Shown here in pieces: positions 1 to 5,182 of a stretch of DNA of 7,201 nt. Position 1 is the stretch's first letter, and the number at the start of each line of letters is the position of its first letter. The stretch is taken from contig CAVFRF010000035.1 in the NCBI GenBank assembly GCA_963624975.1, forward strand, positions 1 to 7,201. Reading direction: 5' to 3'. The notes beneath the pieces are model-generated. The model saw only the letters and a list, made by a program, of their open reading frames with translations, was not told the DNA's origin and ran no database searches. Made by a program: the position numbers and the translations under genes. This DNA is from CAVLCC01 sp963624975 (GTDB taxonomy: Bacteria > Actinomycetota > Coriobacteriia > Coriobacteriales > CADBOM01).

Positions 1-2
1 CC

Positions 3-305
3 TACGCCGACGCGGCGGCGGCCTACGACGTGTCGGTGCACTTCCTCAACCCGGCCATGCCGACCCTGGCACAGCAGACCGACAGCTCCATTAAACTCGC
101 GTCTGTTGTGGATGGCTTCGCAGGCACGCCGACCTTCTGGCGCCTGAACGGCTTCGACGACGACGAGGTGCGCGACGTGAGCAGCGAGTGCGAGCGCAAC
201 AGGAACAGCGCCGCCGTGGCCACGCTCATGGACGGCGTGCGGCAGGCCACGCAGGCCAAGCCCGAGCAGATGGCGCAGGAGCTGACCGATGATAGCGGCC
301 AGTGA
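3..305 (+). CDS. Phage portal protein, C-terminal end (5' truncated by window)
   Basis: The reading frame is already open at base 3 and ends with TGA at 303-305, so about 100 C-terminal residues are present. An internal ATG at 30 is not the true start. The portal dodecamer forms the DNA entry channel at one capsid vertex and docks the terminase. The call rests on the tail of the SPP1 gp6-like portal family: a proline-containing strand (FLNPAMPTLAQQTDSSIKL), then an 'F..LNGFDDDEV' segment where these portals commonly have 'LGFTDDEI', then a basic/acidic helix. The next gene overlaps it by 17 bp and is a MuF-like minor head protein, which follows the portal in SPP1-like phages. The identification is by family pattern and context; the N-terminal two thirds are outside the window. 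Confidence 0.8.
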   Translation, partial: YADAAAAYDVSVHFLNPAMPTLAQQTDSSIKLASVVDGFAGTPTFWRLNGFDDDEVRDVSSECERNRNSAAVATLMDGVRQATQAKPEQMAQELTDDSGQ

Positions 306-1491
306 GTGGAAAGCCTACAACGACGCGGTCGCGCAGATCTCCGACACCGTCCAGCGCGAGGTCGAGGAGGCTCTGCTCGCATGGCACGCCCAGCACCCCG
401 ACGCCACGGTTGCCGAGACGCGCGAGTACGCCAAGCTCCTGATGGACTCCAAAGTGCAGTCGTACGACAACCTTGCCTCGTCCTTCGCCGCCAAATGGTA
501 CGACTATCAGGCCGAGCGCGGCGGCGCGAGGTTGGCACAGGCGATCACGGCAGCTGTCTATAGTCCGAAAACGACCGACGAAGTCGTGCGTTATCAGGCC
601 AAGAAGCTCGTGGCCGGTGACTTCGCTGGCTTCGCCAAGGCGTGCGGCGAGTACGCCCGAAACGACTCGCTGCGCTCGCTCAACCAGACCGTCCTCGCCA
701 ACGCCAAGCGCGACGGCAAGAAGGGGGTGCGCTTCGCCCGCGTGGCGAGCGGGCGCAACACCTGCGCGTTCTGCCTGATGCTGTGCTCGCGCGGCGCGGT
801 CTACCACTCCCGCAAGACGGCGGGCGAGTTCAGCAAGTTCCACCGCGGATGCTCGTGCAAGGTCGTACCCGGCTTCGAGGACGACCCCATGGCCGAGCTT
901 GTGGAGGGGCACGACCCCAACGACGCGCTGCGCCAGTGGCGGAGGGTGGAGGATGGTCGCAGGGGCCGTACTTCGGTGGCGAAACGCGCGCTCAGCGCTA
1001 GCGATTATGAAGCAGGTTTTAAAGCCCACTGGAAGGAGTTCGTGGACTCCGGCAAAACCGAATCGGCTTACATGAACTCGGTCTCCAGATATATCGAAGG
1101 GCTGGTTGTTGATAACCCGATTCACGTTGAACCGTTCACGCCGCTAAGAGGCAAAGAAATCGAAACAGCGGTGAAGCTTGCCGAGGCTGGGCATGACGTG
1201 ACGCTGAGGAACCCGGATACACATCTAGAAGCGGACGGTAATACGTCTGATGCGCTAGTCGACGGGGTTACATGCGATTTCAAGCGCATTGAAGCGCCTA
1301 AAGTGAAGGCGATGGTGCGCGAACTGACGCGCAAGCTTGACCGCCAGGGGCCCGCCTTCGCGGTGGACTTGAGCGGATGCGAAATCTCGTTTGAGACAGC
1401 CGAGGGGCGCTTGGCGGCGCTTCTGGACGACCCCGGCATCGGCACCGTCTACCTGCTGGATGGCGAGCTGCTTGAAGTCATAAAAAAATAG
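289..1491 (+). CDS. MuF-like minor head protein fused to a CdiA-type tRNA-nuclease toxin domain
   Basis: This is a 400-residue two-module protein. The ATG at 289 has AGGAG at 277-281, seven bases upstream, and overlaps the portal 3' end. Residues 1-200 resemble the minor head protein (VG15/MuF-like) of SPP1-like phages: an N-terminal helical region, then C159-x2-C162 and a late H185...C188-x-C190, a conserved and probably metal-binding or fold-stabilising cysteine cluster. Residues 205-265 are a variable linker. Residues 280-400 match the C-terminal tRNase domain of contact-dependent inhibition CdiA proteins. The features are a helix with E290, 'LAEAGHDVTL', then S-D321-ALVDG and CD330-FK332 as the PD-(D/E)xK-like catalytic core, Q353, and strands ending in 'GTVYLLDGELLEVI'. 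In known phage MuF polymorphic toxins the toxin is carried in the virion and may be delivered with the DNA; delivery here is inferred. GC drops in the linker and toxin compared with the head module. No immunity ORF follows. Confidence 0.85.
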   Translation: MIAASEWKAYNDAVAQISDTVQREVEEALLAWHAQHPDATVAETREYAKLLMDSKVQSYDNLASSFAAKWYDYQAERGGARLAQAITAAVYSPKTTDEVVRYQAKKLVAGDFAGFAKACGEYARNDSLRSLNQTVLANAKRDGKKGVRFARVASGRNTCAFCLMLCSRGAVYHSRKTAGEFSKFHRGCSCKVVPGFEDDPMAELVEGHDPNDALRQWRRVEDGRRGRTSVAKRALSASDYEAGFKAHWKEFVDSGKTESAYMNSVSRYIEGLVVDNPIHVEPFTPLRGKEIETAVKLAEAGHDVTLRNPDTHLEADGNTSDALVDGVTCDFKRIEAPKVKAMVRELTRKLDRQGPAFAVDLSGCEISFETAEGRLAALLDDPGIGTVYLLDGELLEVIKK

Positions 1492-1533
1492 CCGAAGGAT
1501 TGCGAGCGCCCCGTAGCGCAGGCTTTCTTCGGC
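1491..1533 (+). other. Compound RNA hairpin at the stop codon of the MuF-toxin gene
   Basis: GCCGAAG at 1491-1497 starts on the last base of the TAG stop. It pairs perfectly with CTTCGGC at 1527-1533. Inside it GCGC (1506-1509) can pair with GCGC (1516-1519), or TGCG (1501-1504) with CGCA (1517-1520). No T-run follows, so it is not a standard intrinsic terminator. It may be a processing signal before the tRNA-like gene, an mRNA 3' stabiliser or an attenuator; which one is inference. Confidence 0.5.
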
Positions 1534-1552
1534 CAACTCGATTATAGCACGT

Positions 1553-1637
1553 CGTGACGAGGCGGAATCGGCAGACACGCGTGCCTCATGAGTATACGGA
1601 GAGATTCTTGCGGGTTCGAGTCCCGCCGCCCCGACCA
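1553..1637 (+). tRNA. tRNA-Leu-like class II tRNA with CAT anticodon; aberrant, possibly a pseudo-tRNA or decoy
   Basis: The T arm is perfect: GCGGG (1610-1614), loop TTCGAGT, CCCGC (1622-1626). An encoded discriminator A (1634) and CCA (1635-1637) follow. The D arm at 1561-1579 matches the tRNA-Leu consensus (GGCGGAATCGGCAGACACG). A long variable arm with a GAGA/TCTT stem (1599-1609) makes it class II. The anticodon loop CTCATGA (1585-1591) places CAT at 1587-1589, which is not a Leu anticodon. Several positions are abnormal: the acceptor stem 1553-1559/1627-1633 has two mismatches (T1555-C1631, A1557-C1629), base 8 is A rather than U, D-stem pair 11-24 is C-A, and the anticodon stem has one C-A mismatch and two G-T pairs. 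A strong terminator lies 23 bases downstream. It could be a decayed phage tRNA, an unusual functional tRNA or a tRNA mimic. Its position directly behind a tRNase toxin domain is notable. Confidence 0.6.
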
Positions 1638-1659
1638 GACAACCGAACCAGATGAACCG

Positions 1660-1683
1660 AGGCTCCCGCACGGGGGCCTTTTT
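1660..1683 (+). terminator. Rho-independent terminator after the tRNA-like gene
   Basis: AGGCTCCC (1660-1667) pairs over eight positions, including one T-G, with GGGGGCCT (1672-1679) around a GCAC loop. A run of five T bases ends at 1683. It closes the portal/MuF/tRNA-like transcription unit just before the scaffold gene, so scaffold and capsid would depend on read-through or on a promoter between 1684 and 1735. Confidence 0.8.
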
Positions 1684-1736
1684 CATACCGATAAACGCCC
1701 CGCACGGGGCACGAGCCGCGCCCGCACGGGTGCGGG
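1665..1736 (+). repeat. Three CCCGCACGGG hairpin units before the scaffold ribosome site
   Basis: CCCGCACGGG occurs at 1665-1674 (the terminator tip), 1699-1708 (extended to GCCCCGCACGGGGC, 1697-1710) and 1721-1730. The first two fold with a GCAC loop. The third can instead pair CCCGCA (1721-1726) with TGCGGG (1731-1736), ending right beside the Shine-Dalgarno sequence. The copies may protect the mRNA end or tune translation of the scaffold; that role is inferred. Confidence 0.5.
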
Positions 1737-1749
1737 AAGGAGGGACACC

Positions 1750-2259
1750 GTGGCAGAAGAGAACGCCGCCCCCGAGACCGACCAGACCGCCGACCAGGCA
1801 GCCGAGCAGCCCGAGCAGGACTACAAGGCGCTCTACGAGCAGGTGAAGGCCGAGTCCCGCAAGTGGGAGTCCCGCTCCAAGGCCAACGCCAAGGAGCTGG
1901 AATCCCTCAAGAAGCAGCCCGCCGCAGACCGCACGGTCGAGGACAGGCTTGCCGCCTTGGAGGCCGAGAACGAGTCGCTGAAGGCGAGCGCGGCGCGAGC
2001 GTCGCTCGTGGACTCCGTGGCGAAGGCCACGGGGCTGGACCGCTCCATCGTGGCGGTGCTCAACGGCGCCGACGAGGACACGCTAACCGAGCAGGCGCAG
2101 GCGATAGCCTCGCAGCTCAAGCCCAGGGCATCCGCGCCCGCCGTGCCCGAGGCCGGCAAGAAGGCCAAGCCCGGCAAGCCCTCCAAGCAGGACATCCTGA
2201 AAATCGAAGATCCCAAGGAACGCAAGGCGGCCATAGCCGCCAACATCGACCTGTTCTAG
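1750..2259 (+). CDS. Phage capsid scaffolding protein
   Basis: The start is the GTG at 1750, six bases after an unusually strong GGAAGGAGG (1736-1744); the frame is open further upstream, but that part overlaps the tRNA-like gene and terminator. The product has 169 residues. The N-terminus is acidic and Ala/Gln/Glu-rich (about 1-25). A long coiled coil follows (about 25-90: 'YKALYEQVKAESRKWESRSK', then a heptad-like Leu/Ala/Glu stretch). A small domain (about 85-125: 'LVDSVAKATGLDRSIVAVLN') and a basic C-terminus with 'DPKERKAAIAANIDLF' close the protein. This is the architecture of siphophage scaffold proteins (DUF4355/gp20-like), which guide procapsid assembly and leave before DNA packaging. 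Position between the minor head gene and the capsid gene supports it. The protein itself looks complete, but its partner capsid gene is broken 13 bp downstream. Confidence 0.85.
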   Translation: MAEENAAPETDQTADQAAEQPEQDYKALYEQVKAESRKWESRSKANAKELESLKKQPAADRTVEDRLAALEAENESLKASAARASLVDSVAKATGLDRSIVAVLNGADEDTLTEQAQAIASQLKPRASAPAVPEAGKKAKPGKPSKQDILKIEDPKERKAAIAANIDLF

Positions 2260-2272
2260 AAAGGAACGAAAG

Positions 2273-2365
2273 ATGCCAGACATCAAGACCCTCGCCAAGG
2301 CACGCGACATCGACCTCGCCAACGCCTTCGCTCGCTCCATCGAGAAGCTCGCGAAGATGCTATCC
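2273..2365 (+). pseudogene. Major capsid protein gene, 5' fragment only
   Basis: ATG at 2273 follows a good AAAGGAA (2260-2266) 13 bases after the scaffold stop. The first ~31 residues (MPDIKTLAKARDIDLANAFA, then RSIEKLAKML) are typical of the N-terminus of siphophage major capsid proteins encoded after a scaffold gene ('...ARDIDF.N.F...IEKL...LG'). After 'KML', at about 2362, base composition falls sharply and the similarity ends. The frame runs on by chance to a TGA at 2594-2596, giving a 107-residue chimera without the capsid fold; normal length is roughly 280-350 residues. The exact breakpoint is uncertain by about 10 bp. Because the capsid is lost, this head module cannot assemble by itself. 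Confidence 0.75.
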
Positions 2366-2468
2366 ACATGGGCATTGATAATGCAATTTATGTCAAGCTA
2401 TGCAACCGATGCTGGCATATCTGGCTATCTAGCGTGGGTTATCCAAGAACTCTCGTCGCGAAAAACGC

Positions 2469-2500
2469 ATTTTACCATCCTCGTAGCACATGGTCGAAAC
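2469..2500 (-). repeat. Possible degenerate type II CRISPR repeat next to cas2
   Basis: Read on the minus strand, 20 bp past the cas2 stop, a 32-base stretch begins GTTTCGACCAT and ends ATGGTAAAAT, so its ends are complementary (ACCAT/ATGGT). Type II repeats start GTTT, end AAAAY and have complementary ends in the same way. Only one copy is seen, with no spacer array, so this is a weak call; it could be an intergenic hairpin. Confidence 0.2.
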
Positions 2501-2520
2501 TCATTTTCCGAACGCGATCC

Positions 2521-2833
2521 TCAGGTGAAGATGTCCAATTCGGACCCCACCATCTTCTGCTTGCGCTCCTCGCCGCATAGCAGCAGCGAGTTCTGAAACT
2601 ACTTCTCGGTTGGCATTATAGCCCGTACTCGGCCCGGCGGAAGCTGTTCGGAGACGCGCGCCGGACATGATGTCCATGCTCTACCGGCTTTCGACCGTCC
2701 TCTCCCATATCCCAGGCTGCAGCTCGTAGAACCACTCCGAGAACAGCGTCACTCGAAACAGCCGCGTGTGCTTCCGCTCTCCCCTCTTTTCTACAGGCAA
2801 ATCACACAGCAGGATAATTCTCTGGCAGTCCAT
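2521..2833 (-). pseudogene. cas2: cas2 (type II CRISPR-Cas), degraded
   Basis: Minus-strand ATG at 2833 overlaps the cas1 stop as TAATG. The first frame gives MDCQRIILLCDLPVEKRGER, the Cas2 ferredoxin-like first strand with its conserved Asp-Leu-Pro, then '...ELQPGIWERTVESR' and a TAG at 2681-2683. The next frame carries the rest of Cas2: 'EQLPPGRVRAIMPTEK', a TAG where the family usually has Gln (a CAG to TAG change would explain it), then 'FQNSLLLCGEERKQ' and 'VGSELDIF' before TGA at 2521-2523. The total, 313 bp, is the normal Cas2 length plus one base, in line with a small frameshift. Cas2 forms the Cas1-Cas2 spacer integrase; this copy cannot make a full protein. No cas9 is visible in the window. 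Confidence 0.8.
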
Positions 2834-3475
2834 TAGAACTTGCCCGTCCCATCTCCTGCGGAGATCACCTTCGGCAGTCGAACAAGCCCGGCATCGCCTG
2901 CTTCGAGCGCGCGGTTCAGGCTCTCTACGCATTCTTCTGCCGCCATCAGCACGCTGGTGACCCTGCCGCCAATCTCGCAGCTCCTCCGCAAGACTCCGGC
3001 GATTTGCTTTCGCACCAAACGGCTCGACCAGATCGTCGACCAGATTGAACTCGTTCCTGTCGTTGCTATGGTGAAATCCTACCGAAGTGATGAATCCATG
3101 GGACACGACGTGACGGGCCAGCGTAGAACGTACCGCCGCATAGCCGTAGTTGAGCGCCGACGTTAACGGGCAGATGGTCTCGCGTGTGTAGCCGGGCTTC
3201 AGCAGCGGAAAGTACGTCTTTGCCGCAAGTGCTTCTCGGTTGGACGGATCGCCGGAACGAACCTCCCTAGCAAGCTGGATCAGAGCAGACCCGTCGATGC
3301 CGAGCGTTTCCAGCGTCATGGCTTGATTGGGCACTTTCTGCTTGACTATCGCTTTCCACAGAATGTTGCAAAACCCCAGCGAAGCTCCGAGCTGCTTGGA
3401 CACGATTCCAGAATAGAGACTGTGTGGTGCGAAGGGAAGTACAAAATTCGACGCGAGTGAAACAGGCAGCTTGCA
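2833..3475 (-). pseudogene. cas1: cas1 (type II CRISPR-Cas), N-terminally truncated and frameshifted
   Basis: The minus-strand frame from about 3475 reads 'LPVSLASNFVLPFAPHSLYS', then 'LWKAIVKQKVPNQA', 'GDPSNREALAAKTYF' and 'SALNYGYAAVRSTLARHVV', and then 'GFHHSNDRNEFNLVDDLVEP'. These are the hallmark blocks of type II Cas1, including the metal-binding Glu (3233-3235), His (3068-3073) and the final acidic residues. Near 3010-3020 the frame shifts and continues as 'EIGGRVTSVLMAAEECVESL', then 'LVRLPKVI', ending in TAA at 2833-2835. About 80-90 N-terminal residues are missing, because the homology stops where the toxin-antitoxin operator begins. Cas1 is the catalytic subunit that inserts spacers. 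The residues are well conserved, so decay looks recent, but the gene is not functional as it stands. Confidence 0.85.
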
Positions 3476-3488
3476 AAGTCCTCTCTTT

Positions 3489-3529
3489 TGTCATACTGTA
3501 TGACATAGAAGGAGGTCGCTATGTCATAC
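3489..3529 (+). promoter_or_regulatory. Operator (and promoter region) of the toxin-antitoxin operon
   Basis: TGTCATACTGTATGACA (3489-3505) is a perfect palindrome of TGTCATA half-sites around CTG. A third half-site TGTCATAC (3522-3529) overlaps the antitoxin start codon, 33 bp (about three helical turns) downstream. Ribbon-helix-helix antitoxins bind such repeated half-sites and repress their own operon. AAGGAGG (3509-3515) is the ribosome site. A possible -35 is TTGCAA (3471-3476), with a weak -10 inside the palindrome. Confidence 0.65.
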
Positions 3530-3832
3530 ATGGTATCGGCGCGGGTTCCCGGCGATCTTTATTCAGAGGGAATCAGAAAGCTCAAGAAGATGAACGCCAG
3601 CGTCACCGATCTGGTGAGGGCGGCGTTCGAGTACGTCGTGGAGCACGGCGAGATGCCTGCGACCGGAAAGCCCGCGCTGAAGCCGGGCAAGCGGACGCTT
3701 TCTGGAAAGAAGCTCAAAGAATTCGAGAACCTCTTCGAGTCAGGCGATATCGATATCGTGGTTCCGGACGATTTCGACTACAAGGAGATACTCTCCGGAG
3801 GCCTGAAGGATGACTATGAAGCTCTTTCTTGA
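3521..3832 (+). CDS. RelB/DinJ-like ribbon-helix-helix antitoxin
   Basis: The product has 103 residues; the ATG at 3521 lies five bases after AAGGAGG. Residues 3-45 read as a ribbon-helix-helix DNA-binding fold: a short strand 'MVSARVPGDLY', helix 'SEGIRKLKKMNAS', the turn before 'VTDLVRAAFEYVV', then 'HGEMP' as at the end of the RelB/DinJ motif. The acidic C-terminal half (about 70-103, 'FENLFESGDIDIVVPDDFDY') is the probable toxin-binding tail. The gene overlaps the PIN toxin by 23 bp, so the two are translationally coupled. The protein should neutralise the toxin and, with it, repress the operon through the TGTCATAC sites. Both genes are intact, in contrast to the broken cas genes beside them. 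Confidence 0.8.
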   Translation: MSYMVSARVPGDLYSEGIRKLKKMNASVTDLVRAAFEYVVEHGEMPATGKPALKPGKRTLSGKKLKEFENLFESGDIDIVVPDDFDYKEILSGGLKDDYEALS

Positions 3833-4256
3833 CACCAACATCCTCATAGACAAGCTGGCGAACCGCGATCCTTTCGTGGAAGACGTGCGCAAGCTATGCA
3901 TCGCAAGGTACTTCGGCGATGTGGAGCTTCTCGTTTCGGCGCAGTCCTACTTGGACGCGATGTGCGTGCTGAGAAAGTTCGCCACGAAGGAAGCGATCAA
4001 GAGAGCCTGCATCAAGTCGTTGAACTTCTTCGAGGTGTCCGATGTTCCAGCGCAGGCCATAAGGCAGGCTTGCGAATCGGATTGGCCAGATGCCGAGGAC
4101 CACGTCATCGCAATCACCGCGAAACTCGTCATGGCCGACTTCCTGGTGACGCGAGACCCAGGTGGGTTCAGGCAGTCCCCCGTCCAGCCCATCTCCCCTG
4201 CCAGCTGTATATCGATGCTGAGAGACGAGTATGGCATCGAGTACGCGATAGCTTGA
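3810..4256 (+). CDS. PIN-domain toxin (VapC-like ribonuclease, PIN_3 type)
   Basis: The product is 148 residues from the ATG at 3810. A second ATG at 3816 (MKLF) is also possible: GGAGG at 3797-3801 suits the first and GAAGGA at 3805-3810 the second. PIN signatures are complete: 'KLFLDTNILID' with D8, 'VSAQSYLDAM' with D49, the central acidic group PDAED (93-97) and 'ADFLVTRDPGGF' with D116. Together these form the Mg-binding RNase centre. The order 'SAQ....D', 'PDAED', 'VTRD', 'F..SPV..ISP' resembles the PIN_3 family of toxins paired with RelB-like antitoxins rather than with classical VapB. The expected activity is endonucleolytic cleavage of tRNA or other RNA when the antitoxin is lost; the substrate cannot be read from the sequence. 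No terminator is obvious after the TGA. Confidence 0.8.
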   Translation: MTMKLFLDTNILIDKLANRDPFVEDVRKLCIARYFGDVELLVSAQSYLDAMCVLRKFATKEAIKRACIKSLNFFEVSDVPAQAIRQACESDWPDAEDHVIAITAKLVMADFLVTRDPGGFRQSPVQPISPASCISMLRDEYGIEYAIA

Positions 4257-4514
4257 ATCCACCTTTGCCGGAACCATCTTTTAAGTTCAGAAAGCCACCG
4301 GTGTAACCTAGCCTCAATAATGCAATTAGTGCCTCGCGTTGGCCGCCAGCTTCCCAGCGAGCTTCGCTGCACCTGCCGCGGTGGTCAGTGCACCACCCCT
4401 TGCGGTCAGCAGCTCGCCAAGGAACAGCTGGAACGAGACAACCGGAGGTAGACAAGCTTATTGCATTTGGATTGACGGGCTAACGGAGTCGAGCACGGGT
4501 AACGCCATGCCCTG
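4257..4514. other. Gene-poor stretch with a GC-rich orphan coding fragment
   Basis: No complete gene is supported here. The GC-rich part 4326-4457 is open on the minus strand for 43 codons between TAA stops, with protein-like composition ('VVSFQLFLGELLTARGGAL', then 'TTAAGAAKLAGKLAANARH'). It has no start codon and looks like the C-terminus of a lost gene, perhaps from phage; the family is not recognised. The bases on both sides are AT-richer. The short direct repeat ACGGGcTAACG / ACGGGTAACG near 4477-4505 is minor. No terminator or promoter is convincing. Confidence 0.35.
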
Positions 4515-5144
4515 CTACCGGAAGAAATCTCGCAGCATTTCATCTTGTATTCTGTAGTTTTCCCAGCTCGTCCGATAATACGCATCCGCCTGCGCAGTTT
4601 GCTCCGCATTATCTCTAATCGCGCTCTGGGTGCTCGCCAATCCAGACCTTATGGCTCGGAGAATTTCTTCCTGCTGCTGCACGACTATCTGCATGAACTG
4701 CTTGCGCATCCTATATTCTTCAAACTCCAGCTCTCCGGATTCCTTCTTTCTTTTCCATTCCTCGAATTCCTGCTCGAGTTCTTTTCGACGTCTCTCCTCC
4801 TCCATTCTCTTCATTTCCTCCTTCATTAGCTTTTCATGCTCTTCCTGCTCTTCTTTCGTTGGGCGAACATACGTTGGCCTCGGTTTTCTATGTTTCTCGA
4901 GCAAACCCAAGTCCATCAGGATAGATCTTGCCTTCCTCATGCAGGTCTGGCTTTCCAGCACCAACCTGCGGTATTCGCCGCCCATGCTGTCTGTTGCATT
5001 TGCCGATTTTAAGGGTTCCATTCTTGCATTGAGTTCCCTTATATTCGCATCCAGTATCTTCAGTTCCCTCAGACCCGATTCTTCTTTCGGCGTCCTGTTT
5101 TGCTTCTGCTCCAGTAGCTCGATTGCTTCGTCAACTTTGCTCAT
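4515..5144 (-). CDS. Highly charged coiled-coil protein of unknown function
   Basis: The product has 209 residues. The start is the ATG at 5144 (MSKVDEAIELLEQKQ), seven bases after AGGAGAT (5151-5157). An upstream in-frame start at 5174 lacks a ribosome site. The sequence has no signal peptide and no membrane segment. Residues about 1-75 are helical with leucine heptads. A proline-containing hinge (about 85-95, 'RKPRPTYVRPT') follows. Residues about 96-150 are an almost uninterrupted Glu/Lys/Arg helix ('MKEEMKRMEEERRRKELEQE' and on), long enough for a single alpha helix or coiled coil. The C-terminus (about 150-209) is a more ordinary amphipathic helix ending 'YRIQDEMLRDFFR'. It matches no family known to me. 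It lies beside a tRNA attachment site, between prophage segments, and GC is lower than in the phage genes. It may be a passenger or defence-related gene, but nothing in the sequence shows a function. Confidence 0.7.
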   Translation of the reverse strand: MSKVDEAIELLEQKQNRTPKEESGLRELKILDANIRELNARMEPLKSANATDSMGGEYRRLVLESQTCMRKARSILMDLGLLEKHRKPRPTYVRPTKEEQEEHEKLMKEEMKRMEEERRRKELEQEFEEWKRKKESGELEFEEYRMRKQFMQIVVQQQEEILRAIRSGLASTQSAIRDNAEQTAQADAYYRTSWENYRIQDEMLRDFFR

Positions 5145-5182
5145 GATGCTATCTCCTGACACTAATGAGGTCACGGTAGTGA

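Noticed and set aside
226..1125. 299-residue minus-strand ORF opposite the MuF-toxin gene
   Set aside because: It is a GC-rich shadow with His/Arg/Val-rich low-complexity composition and no domain; the plus strand carries clear head-protein and toxin motifs.
1553..1637. Attachment site at the tRNA-like gene
   Set aside because: It lies inside a continuous head-gene cluster of the same orientation, and the structure extends over the whole tRNA length, unlike the truncated tRNA-Thr copy.
1588..1749. Upstream in-frame extension of the scaffold gene (start at 1588)
   Set aside because: It would run through the tRNA-like gene and terminator; the GTG at 1750 has a near-perfect ribosome site.
2362..2520. 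CRISPR array downstream of cas2
   Set aside because: No regularly spaced repeated units; only one repeat-like element can be argued for.
2366..2596. Chimeric continuation of the capsid frame and the overlapping 70-residue ORF at 2368
   Set aside because: No similarity to a protein family; the region reads as the cas2 end and its downstream flank on the minus strand.
4477..4505. ACGGG(c)TAACG direct repeat as a mobile-element end
   Set aside because: Too short and too close together, with no transposase or matching second end.
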